A DNA stretch of 64,000 nt, taken from the NCBI RefSeq assembly GCF_900102015.1, contig NZ_FNAT01000001.1, positions 682,001-746,000 of the forward strand, read 5' to 3'. Position 1 is the stretch's first letter. Each line of letters begins with the position of its first letter. Position numbers and translations under genes: made by a program. The notes beneath the pieces are model-generated. The model did no database searches and had not been told where the DNA came from. It saw only the letters and a list, made by a program, of their open reading frames with translations. The DNA comes from Limimaricola pyoseonensis. GTDB taxonomy: Bacteria; Pseudomonadota; Alphaproteobacteria; Rhodobacterales; Rhodobacteraceae. Positions 16,572 through 24,083 of the stretch are shown here, in pieces.

Positions 16572-17981
16572 TCACAGCACCCGCAGACGTGGCCGCTTCC
16601 ACTGTTGCGCGGGGCCGATCATCAGCTCGTGCAGCGCCCAGACCAGCGCGTCGAGCCGGTCGGGCGAGCCGGGGCCCGCATAGCCGCGCACGGTCATCTG
16701 CGCCATCTGGTCCTCGAGCGGGCCCAAGCCCCGCAGGTGGTGCACGCGCCCCTGCTCGTAGAGCGCGGCGACCGGCTCGGCGCGCAGTGCCTTGCCCCGG
16801 CTCGCCCTGAGCGCCCGGAACGGCACCAGCGGGTCGACCTGCCGGACGAGGCTCTCGACCAGCGCGCCGCCCTGGTTCACCTCGGCCACCAGCCGGTCCG
16901 CGCCGTGCCGCTCGGCCGCCGCGCAGGCCTCGAGCGCCCAGTCGAGCGGCGAGACGCCCTGCACGGTCGCGTCCTCCAGCACCCAGGCCCGCCAGTCCTG
17001 CGGCGGGCCTTGCGTGACCGCGCCCGCCACCACGATGCCGCAGGCGTCCGAGCCCGAATGCGCGCTCACGGCCGGGTCGACCGCCACCACCACCCGGTCG
17101 AGCGGCGGCGCCGCGTCGGTGACGCAGCCCTCCAAGAGCGCCGCCGACCACAGCGCGCCATCGGCGTCGTCGAGCAGCAGCCCGTCAAGCTCCTGCCGGC
17201 CCTGCCGCGTGCCCGCGTAGCGGCGGCGCATCTCGTCGAGGAAGCCCTCTGCCAGATGCGCGCGGTTGGCCTCGGTGGCCGCGCGGGTGACGACGGTGGA
17301 GGGCGCGGCGATCAGGTCCTTGAGCACAGCCACGTTGCGCGGCGTGGTGGTGACGCAGGCGCGCGGGTCGTCACCCAGCCGCAGACCGAACTGCAGCATG
17401 TCCCACGCCTCGGCGCCGCGCTTCCACTTGGCCAGCTCGTCGCACCACGCGGCGTCGAACTGCGGGCCGCGCAGCGCCTCGAAATCATGCGCCGAGAAGA
17501 GCTGCGCCTGCGCGCCGTTGGGCCATGTCAGCAGCCGCCGCGTCGCGCTCCAGTCGGGGCGGCGGTCGGGCGGCGCGCAGGCCAGAAGCCCGCTTTCGCC
17601 GAACACCATCACCTCGCGCGCCTGGTCGAGCGTCTCGCCCACCAGCGCCACGCGGCGGGCGCGCCCCGGATCGCGCGGGCGCGCGCCCTCGACCTGCGCG
17701 CGCACCCATTCCGCCCCGGCCCGCGTCTTGCCCGCGCCGCGCCCGCCGAGGATCACCCATGTGCGCCAGTCCCCACCGGGCGGAAGCTGGTGCTCGAGCG
17801 CCCAGAGCTCGAACAGGTGTTCGAGCGCCAGGAGGTCGTGGGCGTCGAGGCCGGCGAGGAACTCAGCCCTCGCGGCAGCAGGCGCGCAGGCGATCCAGCC
17901 GGCAGCCGATGCGATGGCGGGCGGCGTCGAGGTCGATCTCGCCGGCGGCGAGATCGCCGGATTGCTTGCTGAGCCAGTCAT
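16572..17981 (-). CDS. GTA orf2: terminase large subunit
   Basis: A 469-residue packaging ATPase/nuclease. Walker A GGRGAGKT lies at residues 79-86 (after WRTWVIL), FDAAWCDELAKWKR forms the Walker B region, and VVVAVDPAVS starts the C-terminal RNase H-like nuclease domain. The ATG at 17981 has a perfect AGAGGAAA site, and no alternative start exists before the conserved EFLAGLDAHDLLALEHLFELW region. It therefore overlaps orf1 by 119 nt. The first 38 residues (Ser/Pro/Ala-rich) are encoded inside orf1 and are not typical of the family. Confidence 0.92.
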   Translation of the reverse strand: MTGSASNPAISPPARSTSTPPAIASAAGWIACAPAAARAEFLAGLDAHDLLALEHLFELWALEHQLPPGGDWRTWVILGGRGAGKTRAGAEWVRAQVEGARPRDPGRARRVALVGETLDQAREVMVFGESGLLACAPPDRRPDWSATRRLLTWPNGAQAQLFSAHDFEALRGPQFDAAWCDELAKWKRGAEAWDMLQFGLRLGDDPRACVTTTPRNVAVLKDLIAAPSTVVTRAATEANRAHLAEGFLDEMRRRYAGTRQGRQELDGLLLDDADGALWSAALLEGCVTDAAPPLDRVVVAVDPAVSAHSGSDACGIVVAGAVTQGPPQDWRAWVLEDATVQGVSPLDWALEACAAAERHGADRLVAEVNQGGALVESLVRQVDPLVPFRALRASRGKALRAEPVAALYEQGRVHHLRGLGPLEDQMAQMTVRGYAGPGSPDRLDALVWALHELMIGPAQQWKRPRLRVL

Positions 17982-18198
17982 GGAATTTCCTCTCGGTTTC
18001 GAACGCGGTCTTAAGAGCGCTCTCCAATTGGCTGATCTTGCTGATGGTTTCGCGCATGGAGCCGCTGTCGGCCTCGCGCGCCTCGGCCAGGAGGTCGGCC
18101 AGCGTCGAGCGCACCGAGCCGAGATAGGCCCAGGCGTCCTCCCACTGCTTGCGGCGCGCCGCGTCGGTCAGCCCCGGGGGGCCGGTCAGGTCGTTCAT
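17863..18198 (-). CDS. GTA orf1: small terminase-like subunit
   Basis: A 111-residue charged helical protein starting MNDLTGPPGLTDAARRKQWEDAW and matching RcGTA orf1, the first gene of the cluster and functional small terminase. LLAEAREADSGSMRETISKISQLESALKTA forms a probable coiled coil, and FHDWLSKQSGDLAAGEIDLD follows. Its last 40 codons overlap the start of orf2 in another frame. A frame extension to 18261 runs into the terminator hairpin and is not used. Confidence 0.88.
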   Translation of the reverse strand: MNDLTGPPGLTDAARRKQWEDAWAYLGSVRSTLADLLAEAREADSGSMRETISKISQLESALKTAFETERKFHDWLSKQSGDLAAGEIDLDAARHRIGCRLDRLRACCREG

Positions 18199-18240
18199 CG
18201 CTCTGCTCCGGATGGTTGCCTCAAGCCGCGACCGCGCACG

Positions 18241-18274
18241 AAAAAGGCGGCCCCGGATCACCCGGGGCCGCCTT
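18241..18274 (-). terminator. Intrinsic terminator/attenuator-like hairpin upstream of GTA orf1
   Basis: On the minus strand an 11-bp perfect GC stem (18246-18256 with 18262-18272, extendable by two A-T pairs) is followed directly by five U residues (complement of 18241-18245). It can end mltG transcription. It also sits in the presumed leader of the GTA operon, 43 nt before the orf1 start. Confidence 0.8.
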
Positions 18275-18300
18275 CGCGCAGCTGTCTCAGCTTGTCTCTG

Positions 18301-18329
18301 ACCTTACGTCACACCGTCCCGAAAGTCAA
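18301..18329 (-). promoter_or_regulatory. Candidate promoter of the GTA cluster
   Basis: Minus-strand TTGACT (18324-18329), exactly 17 nt, then TAAGGT (18301-18306). GACCTT/AAGGTC arms flank the element symmetrically, as in regulator-bound promoters. It lies between mltG and the GTA genes; in R. capsulatus the activator GafA is known to act upstream of orf1, but its site cannot be recognised here. Confidence 0.45.
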
Positions 18330-18380
18330 GGTCGGATGCATCAGGTGCAACGCGTAACCGCCCGCAGCGTTTACGAAAAA

Positions 18381-19544
18381 TCAATTCCCCGCCGCGCGCT
18401 GCGCCTCGATCTCGCGCCACTTGGCGACGTTGCTGTTGTGCTCGGCCAGCGTCTTGGCGAAGGCGTGGCCGCCGGTGCCGTCGGCCACGAAGAACACGTA
18501 GTCCGTCTCGGCCGGGTTCAGCGCCGCCTGGATCGCGGCGCGGCCCGGGTTGGCGATCGGCGTCGGCGGCAGGCCGTTGATCACGTAGGTGTTCCACGGC
18601 GTCTCGGCGCGCAGCTCGCTTTGCCGCAGGCCGCGGCCCAGTACGCCCTGGCCCTCGGTGATGCCGTAGATCACGGTCGGGTCGGTCTGCAGCGGCATGC
18701 CCTGCCGCAGCCGGTTGACGAAGACGCTCGCCACCTGCGGCCGCTCCTCGGCGACGCCGGTTTCCTTCTCGACGATCGAGGCGAGGATCAGCGCCTCTTC
18801 CGGGCTCTCCAGCGGCAGCTCGTCGGCGCGCGCCTCCCAGGCCTCCGCGAGGATCCGCTCCTGCGCCGCCTGCATCCGCGCCAGCACCGCCTCGACCTGC
18901 GTGCCCGGCGCGATCTCGTAGCTGTCGGGCGCGAGGCTGCCCTCGGCCGGGACCTCCTCGACGTCGCCCTCGAGCGTGTCGATCGCGTTGAGCGCCTGCA
19001 CCACCTGCCACGAGGTCACGCCCTCGGCCATGGCGATGCGGTAGCGGGTGTCGGCCCGCTCGCGCATCTCGGTGTAGTCCTCGGGGATCTCGACGCCCTC
19101 GGCGGTCGGGTCGAACTCCGCAAGCTCCGTGAACTCTGAGGTGGCGGGGTCGAGCTCGCGCACCTCGGCCAGGACGGCGTTGACGCCGATCTTGTAGAGG
19201 ATCTCGGTGCCGCAGGTCGAGGCGCCGCCACGGGTGACGATGTCGACGATCCGCTGCATCGAGGCGCGCTCGGGGATCAGGTGGCTGCCCGCCTTGAGCT
19301 GGCCCGACTTCTCCGCGTATTCCGCGCCGATCCGGTAGATCGCGCCCGAGCTGACCGCGCCCTGATCCTCGAGCCGCCGGCTGACCGAGCGCATGGTCGT
19401 GCCCGGCTCGACGCGCAGGCAGATCGCAGTCTCGAGCGGGCCGTCACCGGAATACTCGTTGACGCCCCAGGCCACGACCCCCGCCGCGCCGACCAGGCCG
19501 ACGATCAGGAAGGTGATCGTGTTGGAGGCGACGTGACGCCACAT
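18381..19544 (-). CDS. mltG: Endolytic murein transglycosylase
   Basis: A 387-residue YceG/MltG protein. One membrane anchor at residues 8-27 (TITFLIVGLVGAAGVVAW) precedes the periplasmic LysM-like region and the catalytic domain with ALILASIVEKETGV, in which the EKET glutamate is catalytic, and NRLRQGMPLQTDPTVIYGI. It cleaves nascent glycan strands and releases the terminal anhydro-muramyl product, setting strand length at the inner membrane. It starts within the fabF stop codon (TGATG), so the two are coupled; fabF-mltG is a common gene order. Confidence 0.95.
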   Translation of the reverse strand: MWRHVASNTITFLIVGLVGAAGVVAWGVNEYSGDGPLETAICLRVEPGTTMRSVSRRLEDQGAVSSGAIYRIGAEYAEKSGQLKAGSHLIPERASMQRIVDIVTRGGASTCGTEILYKIGVNAVLAEVRELDPATSEFTELAEFDPTAEGVEIPEDYTEMRERADTRYRIAMAEGVTSWQVVQALNAIDTLEGDVEEVPAEGSLAPDSYEIAPGTQVEAVLARMQAAQERILAEAWEARADELPLESPEEALILASIVEKETGVAEERPQVASVFVNRLRQGMPLQTDPTVIYGITEGQGVLGRGLRQSELRAETPWNTYVINGLPPTPIANPGRAAIQAALNPAETDYVFFVADGTGGHAFAKTLAEHNSNVAKWREIEAQRAAGN

Positions 19545-20812
19545 CAGGAGGCGACCTTCCCGAAGATCACGCTGGCGTTGGTGCCGCCGAAGCCGAAGCT
19601 GTTGGACAGCGCCACGTTGATCTCGCGCTCGCGCTTGGCGTTCGGCGCGAGGTCGACCACGGTCTCGACCGCCGGGTTGTCGAGGTTGATGGTCGGCGGT
19701 GCCACCTGGTCGCGGATCGCCAGGATCGAGAAGATCGCCTCGATCGCGCCGGCGGCGCCCAGAAGGTGGCCGGTCATCGACTTGGTCGAGGACATCGTCA
19801 CCTTCTTCGCGGCCTCGCCCATCATCCGCTCGACCGCGCCGAGCTCGATCGTGTCGGCCATGGTCGAGGTGCCATGCGCGTTGATGTAGTCGATCCTGTC
19901 GGGGCTGAGGCCCGCATCCTTCAGCGCCGCGCGCATCGCGCGCTCGCCGCCCTCGCCGTCCTCGGAGGGCGCGGTGATGTGGTAGGCGTCGCCCGACAGG
20001 CCATAGCCCAGCACCTCGGCGTAGATCTTGGCGCCGCGCGCCACGGCGTGCTCGTATTCCTCGAGCACGACGATGCCCGCGCCCTCGCCCATGACGAAGC
20101 CGTCGCGGTCGCTGTCATAGGGGCGGCTCGCGGCCTGCGGGTCATCGCGGCGCTTGGTCGAGAGCGCCTTGCAGGCGTTGAATCCGGCGATGCCGATCTC
20201 GGAGATCGCGGCTTCCGCGCCGCCCGCGACCATCACGTCGGCCGAGCCGTACTTGATGAGGCGCGCGGCATCGCCGATGGCGTGCGCGCCGGTCGAGCAG
20301 GCGGTCACGACCGAGTGGTTCGGGCCCTTGAAGCCGTAGCGGATCGAGACCTGGCCCGAGATCAGGTTGATCAGCGCGCCGGGGATGAAGAAGGGCGAGA
20401 CGCGGCGCGGGCCCTTCTCCTTGATCAGCACGGCCGTCTCGGCGATCGAGTTCAGGCCGCCGATGCCCGAGCCGATCATCACGCCGGTGCGCTCGAGGCT
20501 TTCCTCGTCCTCGGGCGTCCAGCCCGAATCCTCGACCGCCTGCTGCGCGGCGGCGATGCCGTAGAGGATGAAGTCGTCGACCTTGCGCTGTTCCTTCGGC
20601 GCCATGTAGGCGTCGGCGTCGAAGCGGATCGCCGGATCTGCGTCCTCGCCGCGCGGCACCTCGCAGGCATAGTTCGTCGCGAGGTGCTCGGCGTCGAAGC
20701 GGGTGATGGTGCCCGCGCCGCTCTTGCCCTCGAGGATCGCCTTCCAGCTCGGTTCGACCTTGTCGGCCAGCGGCGTCACCAGCCCCAGCCCCGTCACGAC
20801 CACACGCCGCAT
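19544..20812 (-). CDS. fabF: Beta-ketoacyl-ACP synthase II
   Basis: A 422-residue KAS II enzyme that elongates acyl-ACP with malonyl-ACP in fatty-acid synthesis. The Cys-His-His triad is visible: Cys172 in VVTACSTGAHAIG, His313 in INAHGTSTMAD and His349 in MTGHLLGAAGA. The ATG at 20812 begins MRRVVVTGLGLVTPL and has GAGAAGGA upstream; the longer frame above it is not coding. It is separated from acpP by about 2.8 kb of unrelated genes, although acpP-fabF adjacency is usual. Confidence 0.97.
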   Translation of the reverse strand: MRRVVVTGLGLVTPLADKVEPSWKAILEGKSGAGTITRFDAEHLATNYACEVPRGEDADPAIRFDADAYMAPKEQRKVDDFILYGIAAAQQAVEDSGWTPEDEESLERTGVMIGSGIGGLNSIAETAVLIKEKGPRRVSPFFIPGALINLISGQVSIRYGFKGPNHSVVTACSTGAHAIGDAARLIKYGSADVMVAGGAEAAISEIGIAGFNACKALSTKRRDDPQAASRPYDSDRDGFVMGEGAGIVVLEEYEHAVARGAKIYAEVLGYGLSGDAYHITAPSEDGEGGERAMRAALKDAGLSPDRIDYINAHGTSTMADTIELGAVERMMGEAAKKVTMSSTKSMTGHLLGAAGAIEAIFSILAIRDQVAPPTINLDNPAVETVVDLAPNAKREREINVALSNSFGFGGTNASVIFGKVAS

Positions 20813-20980
20813 CTGCCCATCCTTCTCGGTCAAAATCTTGCCGCCCTGATACCGCAGGCGCTTGCGCAGGGGCAAGAGCGCCGCCCGGCGAAAACCCGCC
20901 CCTGCCGGGGCGTGAGCCGGGCTTAACGCGGGATTCAGCCTGTCGGGCGAGGATGAACGGGTTGTCCCGGGGGTCCCGAC

Positions 20981-21766
20981 ATGCGCCTGCCGCCGCTTCT
21001 GCTCGCGCTTCTGCTGGCCCTGCCCGCCCGGGCCGGGGCCGATTGCACGGCGGTGGCGGCGCTCGAGGCCGTGGCGCGCGCGGTGGAGGCGGGGCGGCCC
21101 GCGGCGCTGGCGCCGCTCCTGCGCCGCCACGACGCGGAGAGCCTGCTCTGGGCGCTGCGCGATCACCCGCTCGGGGCCGAGGCCGGCGCGGTGCGCGGGC
21201 TCTTCGCCGCCGCCGGGGCGATGGCCGCGGGGCGGCCGGTGGCGGCCGAGGCCGGGTCTGGGGCGGCGCGGCTGGCGCGGCTGGCCGAGGGCGCGGGCTG
21301 CGCCGAGGCGCGGGCGCGCGGCGCGGCCACGGGCGGCGAGGCCGGCGGCGCGGCCCGGCGGCGCGAGGACCGGGCGGGCTGGCACCCGGTGCGGCTGGCA
21401 GCCGCCGGCGTCGCGGCGCTGGCGCTGACTGCCGCGGCGGCGGGCGCGGTCTGGCTGCAGGCGCGGCTGCGCCGGCGCCGCCGCCGCCTGAGCCGCCGCC
21501 ACCCGGTGCGGCTGCCCGCGCTGATGCGCGCGGGCGGGCGCGAGGCGCCGGCCATGGTGCTCGACCTCAGCCGGCTCGGCGCCAAGCTGCGGCTGGCGCC
21601 GGACGTGCCGGGCGAGCCCGCCACTGCGGTCGAGATCGAGATCGGGGAGGCGCGGCTCGCGGCCACGATTCGCTGGCGCAACGCGCATTATGCCGGCGTG
21701 AGCTTCGACCGGCCGCTGGCGGAGGACGCGCTGGCGCCGCTGCTGGCGGCGACGCGGGCGGCGTGA
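20981..21766 (+). CDS. PilZ domain membrane protein
   Basis: A 261-residue protein. It has an N-terminal signal peptide (MRLPPLLLALLLALPARAGA), an Ala-rich periplasmic part with two Cys (DCTAV, GCAEA), one membrane helix near residues 140-162 (LAAAGVAALALTAAAAGAVW), a basic RLRRRRRRLSRRHPVRLPA stop-transfer segment and a cytoplasmic PilZ domain (MVLDLSRLGAKLRL, AHYAGVSFDRPL). PilZ domains often bind cyclic di-GMP through RxxxR and D/NxSxxG; here RHPVR and DLSRLG fit loosely. It may report second-messenger level across the membrane; the target is unknown. Confidence 0.75.
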   Translation: MRLPPLLLALLLALPARAGADCTAVAALEAVARAVEAGRPAALAPLLRRHDAESLLWALRDHPLGAEAGAVRGLFAAAGAMAAGRPVAAEAGSGAARLARLAEGAGCAEARARGAATGGEAGGAARRREDRAGWHPVRLAAAGVAALALTAAAAGAVWLQARLRRRRRRLSRRHPVRLPALMRAGGREAPAMVLDLSRLGAKLRLAPDVPGEPATAVEIEIGEARLAATIRWRNAHYAGVSFDRPLAEDALAPLLAATRAA

Positions 21767-21803
21767 GGGCCGGGAACGCCGGGGCGGCGTCGCGCGGCGG
21801 GGC

Positions 21804-22517
21804 TCAGCGGGGCCGGACCGGCTGCACGTCGTCCTTGAACGTCACGCGGCGCCTGCGGAACGGCGGGCCCGCGACGCTTTCGGGCGCGCTGATCCGGTCC
21901 ATCCGGAAGTGCCGGAAGCCGTCGCGCGACGGATCCCACGCCACGAGATACCACAGCGGCGGCAGGATCAGCATGGCCTGCGGCTCGACATCACGGCAGG
22001 TCACCGCCCCCTTCGCGTCGCGGTAGCGGAAACGCAGCCGCATCCGCTGCAGGAAGGCCGGCTCGAAGGCCGGCAGCAGCTCGGGGTCCATCTCGCCCAT
22101 GTCCGAGATGTCGACCTCGGGGGCGAGCCGCCCGACATAGAGGCAGTCGAGGAACAGCCGCAGGTCGCGCACCTTCTCGGACGGCAGGGCCTGCTCGATC
22201 TTGGCGAGGCCGGCATCCGCGAGCCCCGAGAAGGGCAGCCCCCCGGCCGCGCGCACCGAGGCGACGCTGATCAGCAGCGCGAAGATCTCCGACACCGAGA
22301 GCCGCGCCGTGGCCTGCACCGATCGCGGGTCGAGCTGCAGCCCGCCGCCGCGCCCCGGCTCGGAATCGATCACGAAGCCTGCGTCGCGCAGCGCGCCGAG
22401 ATCGCGCAGCACGGTGCGGCGCGACGCGCCGACCTCGCGGGCCAGCTCGGCCACGGTGACGATGCCGTTGCGGCGCATGTGGCGCACCATGGCGTCCTGC
22501 CTAAGACGAGCCTTCAT
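21804..22517 (-). CDS. YafY/WYL-domain transcriptional regulator
   Basis: A 237-residue regulator. A DeoR-like winged helix-turn-helix lies at residues 1-55 (GIVTVAELAREVGASRRTVLRDL), and a WYL domain follows (MLILPPLWYLVAWDPSRDGFRHFRMDRI in parts), which is thought to bind small ligands. It is divergent from the hydrolase gene, and a perfect palindrome lies 19 nt upstream of its ATG, so it probably controls itself and the hydrolase. The ATG at 22517 has AGAAGGA very close; an ATG at 22559 lies within the palindrome and is less likely. Confidence 0.88.
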   Translation of the reverse strand: MKARLRQDAMVRHMRRNGIVTVAELAREVGASRRTVLRDLGALRDAGFVIDSEPGRGGGLQLDPRSVQATARLSVSEIFALLISVASVRAAGGLPFSGLADAGLAKIEQALPSEKVRDLRLFLDCLYVGRLAPEVDISDMGEMDPELLPAFEPAFLQRMRLRFRYRDAKGAVTCRDVEPQAMLILPPLWYLVAWDPSRDGFRHFRMDRISAPESVAGPPFRRRRVTFKDDVQPVRPR

Positions 22518-22535
22518 TCCTTCTACCCTGCGTGG

Positions 22536-22560
22536 AATGGTGCCAGTTTCTGGCACCATT
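22536..22560. promoter_or_regulatory. Perfect palindromic operator between WYL regulator and hydrolase
   Basis: Arms AATGGTGCCAG (22536-22546) and CTGGCACCATT (22550-22560) are exact inverted repeats around TTT, lying in the 87-nt divergent intergenic region. This is the probable binding site of the WYL regulator. Confidence 0.75.
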
Positions 22561-22604
22561 GGACCCTAGGCCTGCCCCGGACGCATCAGCAAGGGACGAA
22601 TGCC

Positions 22605-23537
22605 ATGATCCATTCACATGTTTTTCCGCAGGCCCGCCTCATCGCCGTCAACGGCGTACGGCTCGAGGTCTTCGAAGCCGGGCGCGAGAACGCCGGAAAC
22701 CCGATCGTGCTCTGCCACGGCTGGCCGGAACATGCCTTTTCCTGGCGCCACCAGATCCCCGCCCTCGCCGCGGCGGGCTATCACGTCATCGTCCCGAACC
22801 AGCGGGGCTATGGCCGGTCGTCGCGGCCGGACGAGGTCACGGCCTACGACATCGCGCATCTGACCGGCGATCTCGCGGCGCTGCTCGACCATTACGGCTA
22901 CGACGACGCCGTCTTCATCGGGCATGACTGGGGCGCGAACGTGGTGTGGAACATGGCGCTATTGCACCCCGGGCGGGTCCGCAGGATCGTCAGCCTCGCG
23001 CTGCCCTACCAGCCGCGCACCGAGCGGCCCTGGATCGAGCTGATGGAGGAGGTCTTCGGCGGCGACCATTACTTCGTGCATTTCAACCGGCAGCCGGGCG
23101 TCGCGGACGCGGTGCTCGATGCCAACGCCGCGCGCTTCCTGCGAAATCTCTTTCGCACGAACCTCCCCCCGGCCCCGCCCGCGCCCGGCAACGTGATGAT
23201 CGGCCTCGCACTGGCCGAGACGCCACTGGGCGAGCCGGTGATGGACGAGGACGAGCTGGCCGTCTTCGTCTCCGCCTTCGAGGCGACGGGATTCGAGCCC
23301 GGCATCAACTGGTATCGCAACCTCGACCGCAACTGGCGGATCGTGGCGGATGCCGACCCGGTCATCCGGACGCCGGCACTGATGATCTACGGCGCGCAGG
23401 ACACGATTCCGCAATCCGACACGCTGGCCGAGCTGGTGCCCGGCGTCGAGGTGGTCAGCCTCGATTGCGGCCACTGGATCCAGCAGGAGAAGCCGCGCGA
23501 GACCACGGAGGCGATCCTGAACTGGCTGCAAGGATGA
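22605..23537 (+). CDS. Alpha/beta hydrolase, epoxide hydrolase-like
   Basis: A 310-residue alpha/beta-hydrolase. HGWPE (residues 38-42) forms the oxyanion-hole motif, the nucleophile is Asp108 in FIGHDWGANV as in epoxide hydrolases and haloalkane dehalogenases, and His290 (DCGHWIQQEKP) completes the triad. The RGYGRSSRP segment is typical of soluble epoxide hydrolases. It would open epoxides with water; the substrate is not known. The ATG at 22605 has AAGGGA 8 nt upstream. It is divergent from the WYL regulator and likely induced through the shared operator. Confidence 0.85.
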   Translation: MIHSHVFPQARLIAVNGVRLEVFEAGRENAGNPIVLCHGWPEHAFSWRHQIPALAAAGYHVIVPNQRGYGRSSRPDEVTAYDIAHLTGDLAALLDHYGYDDAVFIGHDWGANVVWNMALLHPGRVRRIVSLALPYQPRTERPWIELMEEVFGGDHYFVHFNRQPGVADAVLDANAARFLRNLFRTNLPPAPPAPGNVMIGLALAETPLGEPVMDEDELAVFVSAFEATGFEPGINWYRNLDRNWRIVADADPVIRTPALMIYGAQDTIPQSDTLAELVPGVEVVSLDCGHWIQQEKPRETTEAILNWLQG

Positions 23538-23579
23538 GGGGGCGGCGCGGGCCTGCGCGAGAGGCGGGGCCGCGAAACG

Positions 23580-23610
23580 AAAAAAGGCGGCACCCGCTGG
23601 GGGTGCCGCC
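23580..23610 (-). terminator. Rho-independent terminator of acpP
   Basis: A 10-bp perfect stem (23586-23595 with 23601-23610) is followed on the minus strand by six U residues (complement of 23580-23585). It lies 45 nt past the acpP stop. A second short inverted repeat (23623-23629/23632-23638) lies between them. Confidence 0.88.
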
Positions 23611-23654
23611 TGAGACGACCGGGCCGGAATGTTCCGGCGCCGGGCCGTTCTGGA

Positions 23655-23888
23655 TTACTGCGCTTCCTTGATGAAGCGGACCGCGTCGCCGAAGGTCTGG
23701 ATGGTCTCGGCGGCGTCGTCGGGGATCTCGATCCCGAACTCTTCCTCGAAGGCCATGACCAGCTCGACGGTGTCGAGGCTGTCGGCGCCCAGATCGTCGA
23801 TGAAGGAGGCGTTCTCGACGACCTTGTCCTCTTCGACACCCAGGTGCTCAACAACGATCTTGCGCACGCGATCGGCGACGTCGCTCAT
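23655..23888 (-). CDS. acpP: Acyl carrier protein
   Basis: A 77-residue acidic ACP. Ser37 in [20 protein letters not shown] is the 4'-phosphopantetheine attachment site; [16 protein letters not shown] is the usual first helix. It carries acyl intermediates through the fatty-acid cycle and probably also serves lipid A and phospholipid synthesis. It is on the same strand as fabD and fabG but 195 nt downstream of fabG, and ends at a strong terminator, so fabF further down has to be transcribed separately. Confidence 0.98.
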   Translation of the reverse strand: MSDVADRVRKIVVEHLGVEEDKVVENASFIDDLGADSLDTVELVMAFEEEFGIEIPDDAAETIQTFGDAVRFIKEAQ

Positions 23889-24083
23889 GTCAGTTCCTCA
23901 CGTCTTTCCGGCCCCTTGAGGGCCTTTTCACTGCTTGCCCGCTGGGGGCCGTTCAAGCCCGAGCGGGCCGCTGACCGACGAAAACCGCCGAGGCGGATCC
24001 GACCGGAAATCTCGTCGTCCTTTATCAGAGTTTGCGGGACGCGCAAACGCTTTCGCCCCGCTGCCCTGCACGGAATGCGGGGC

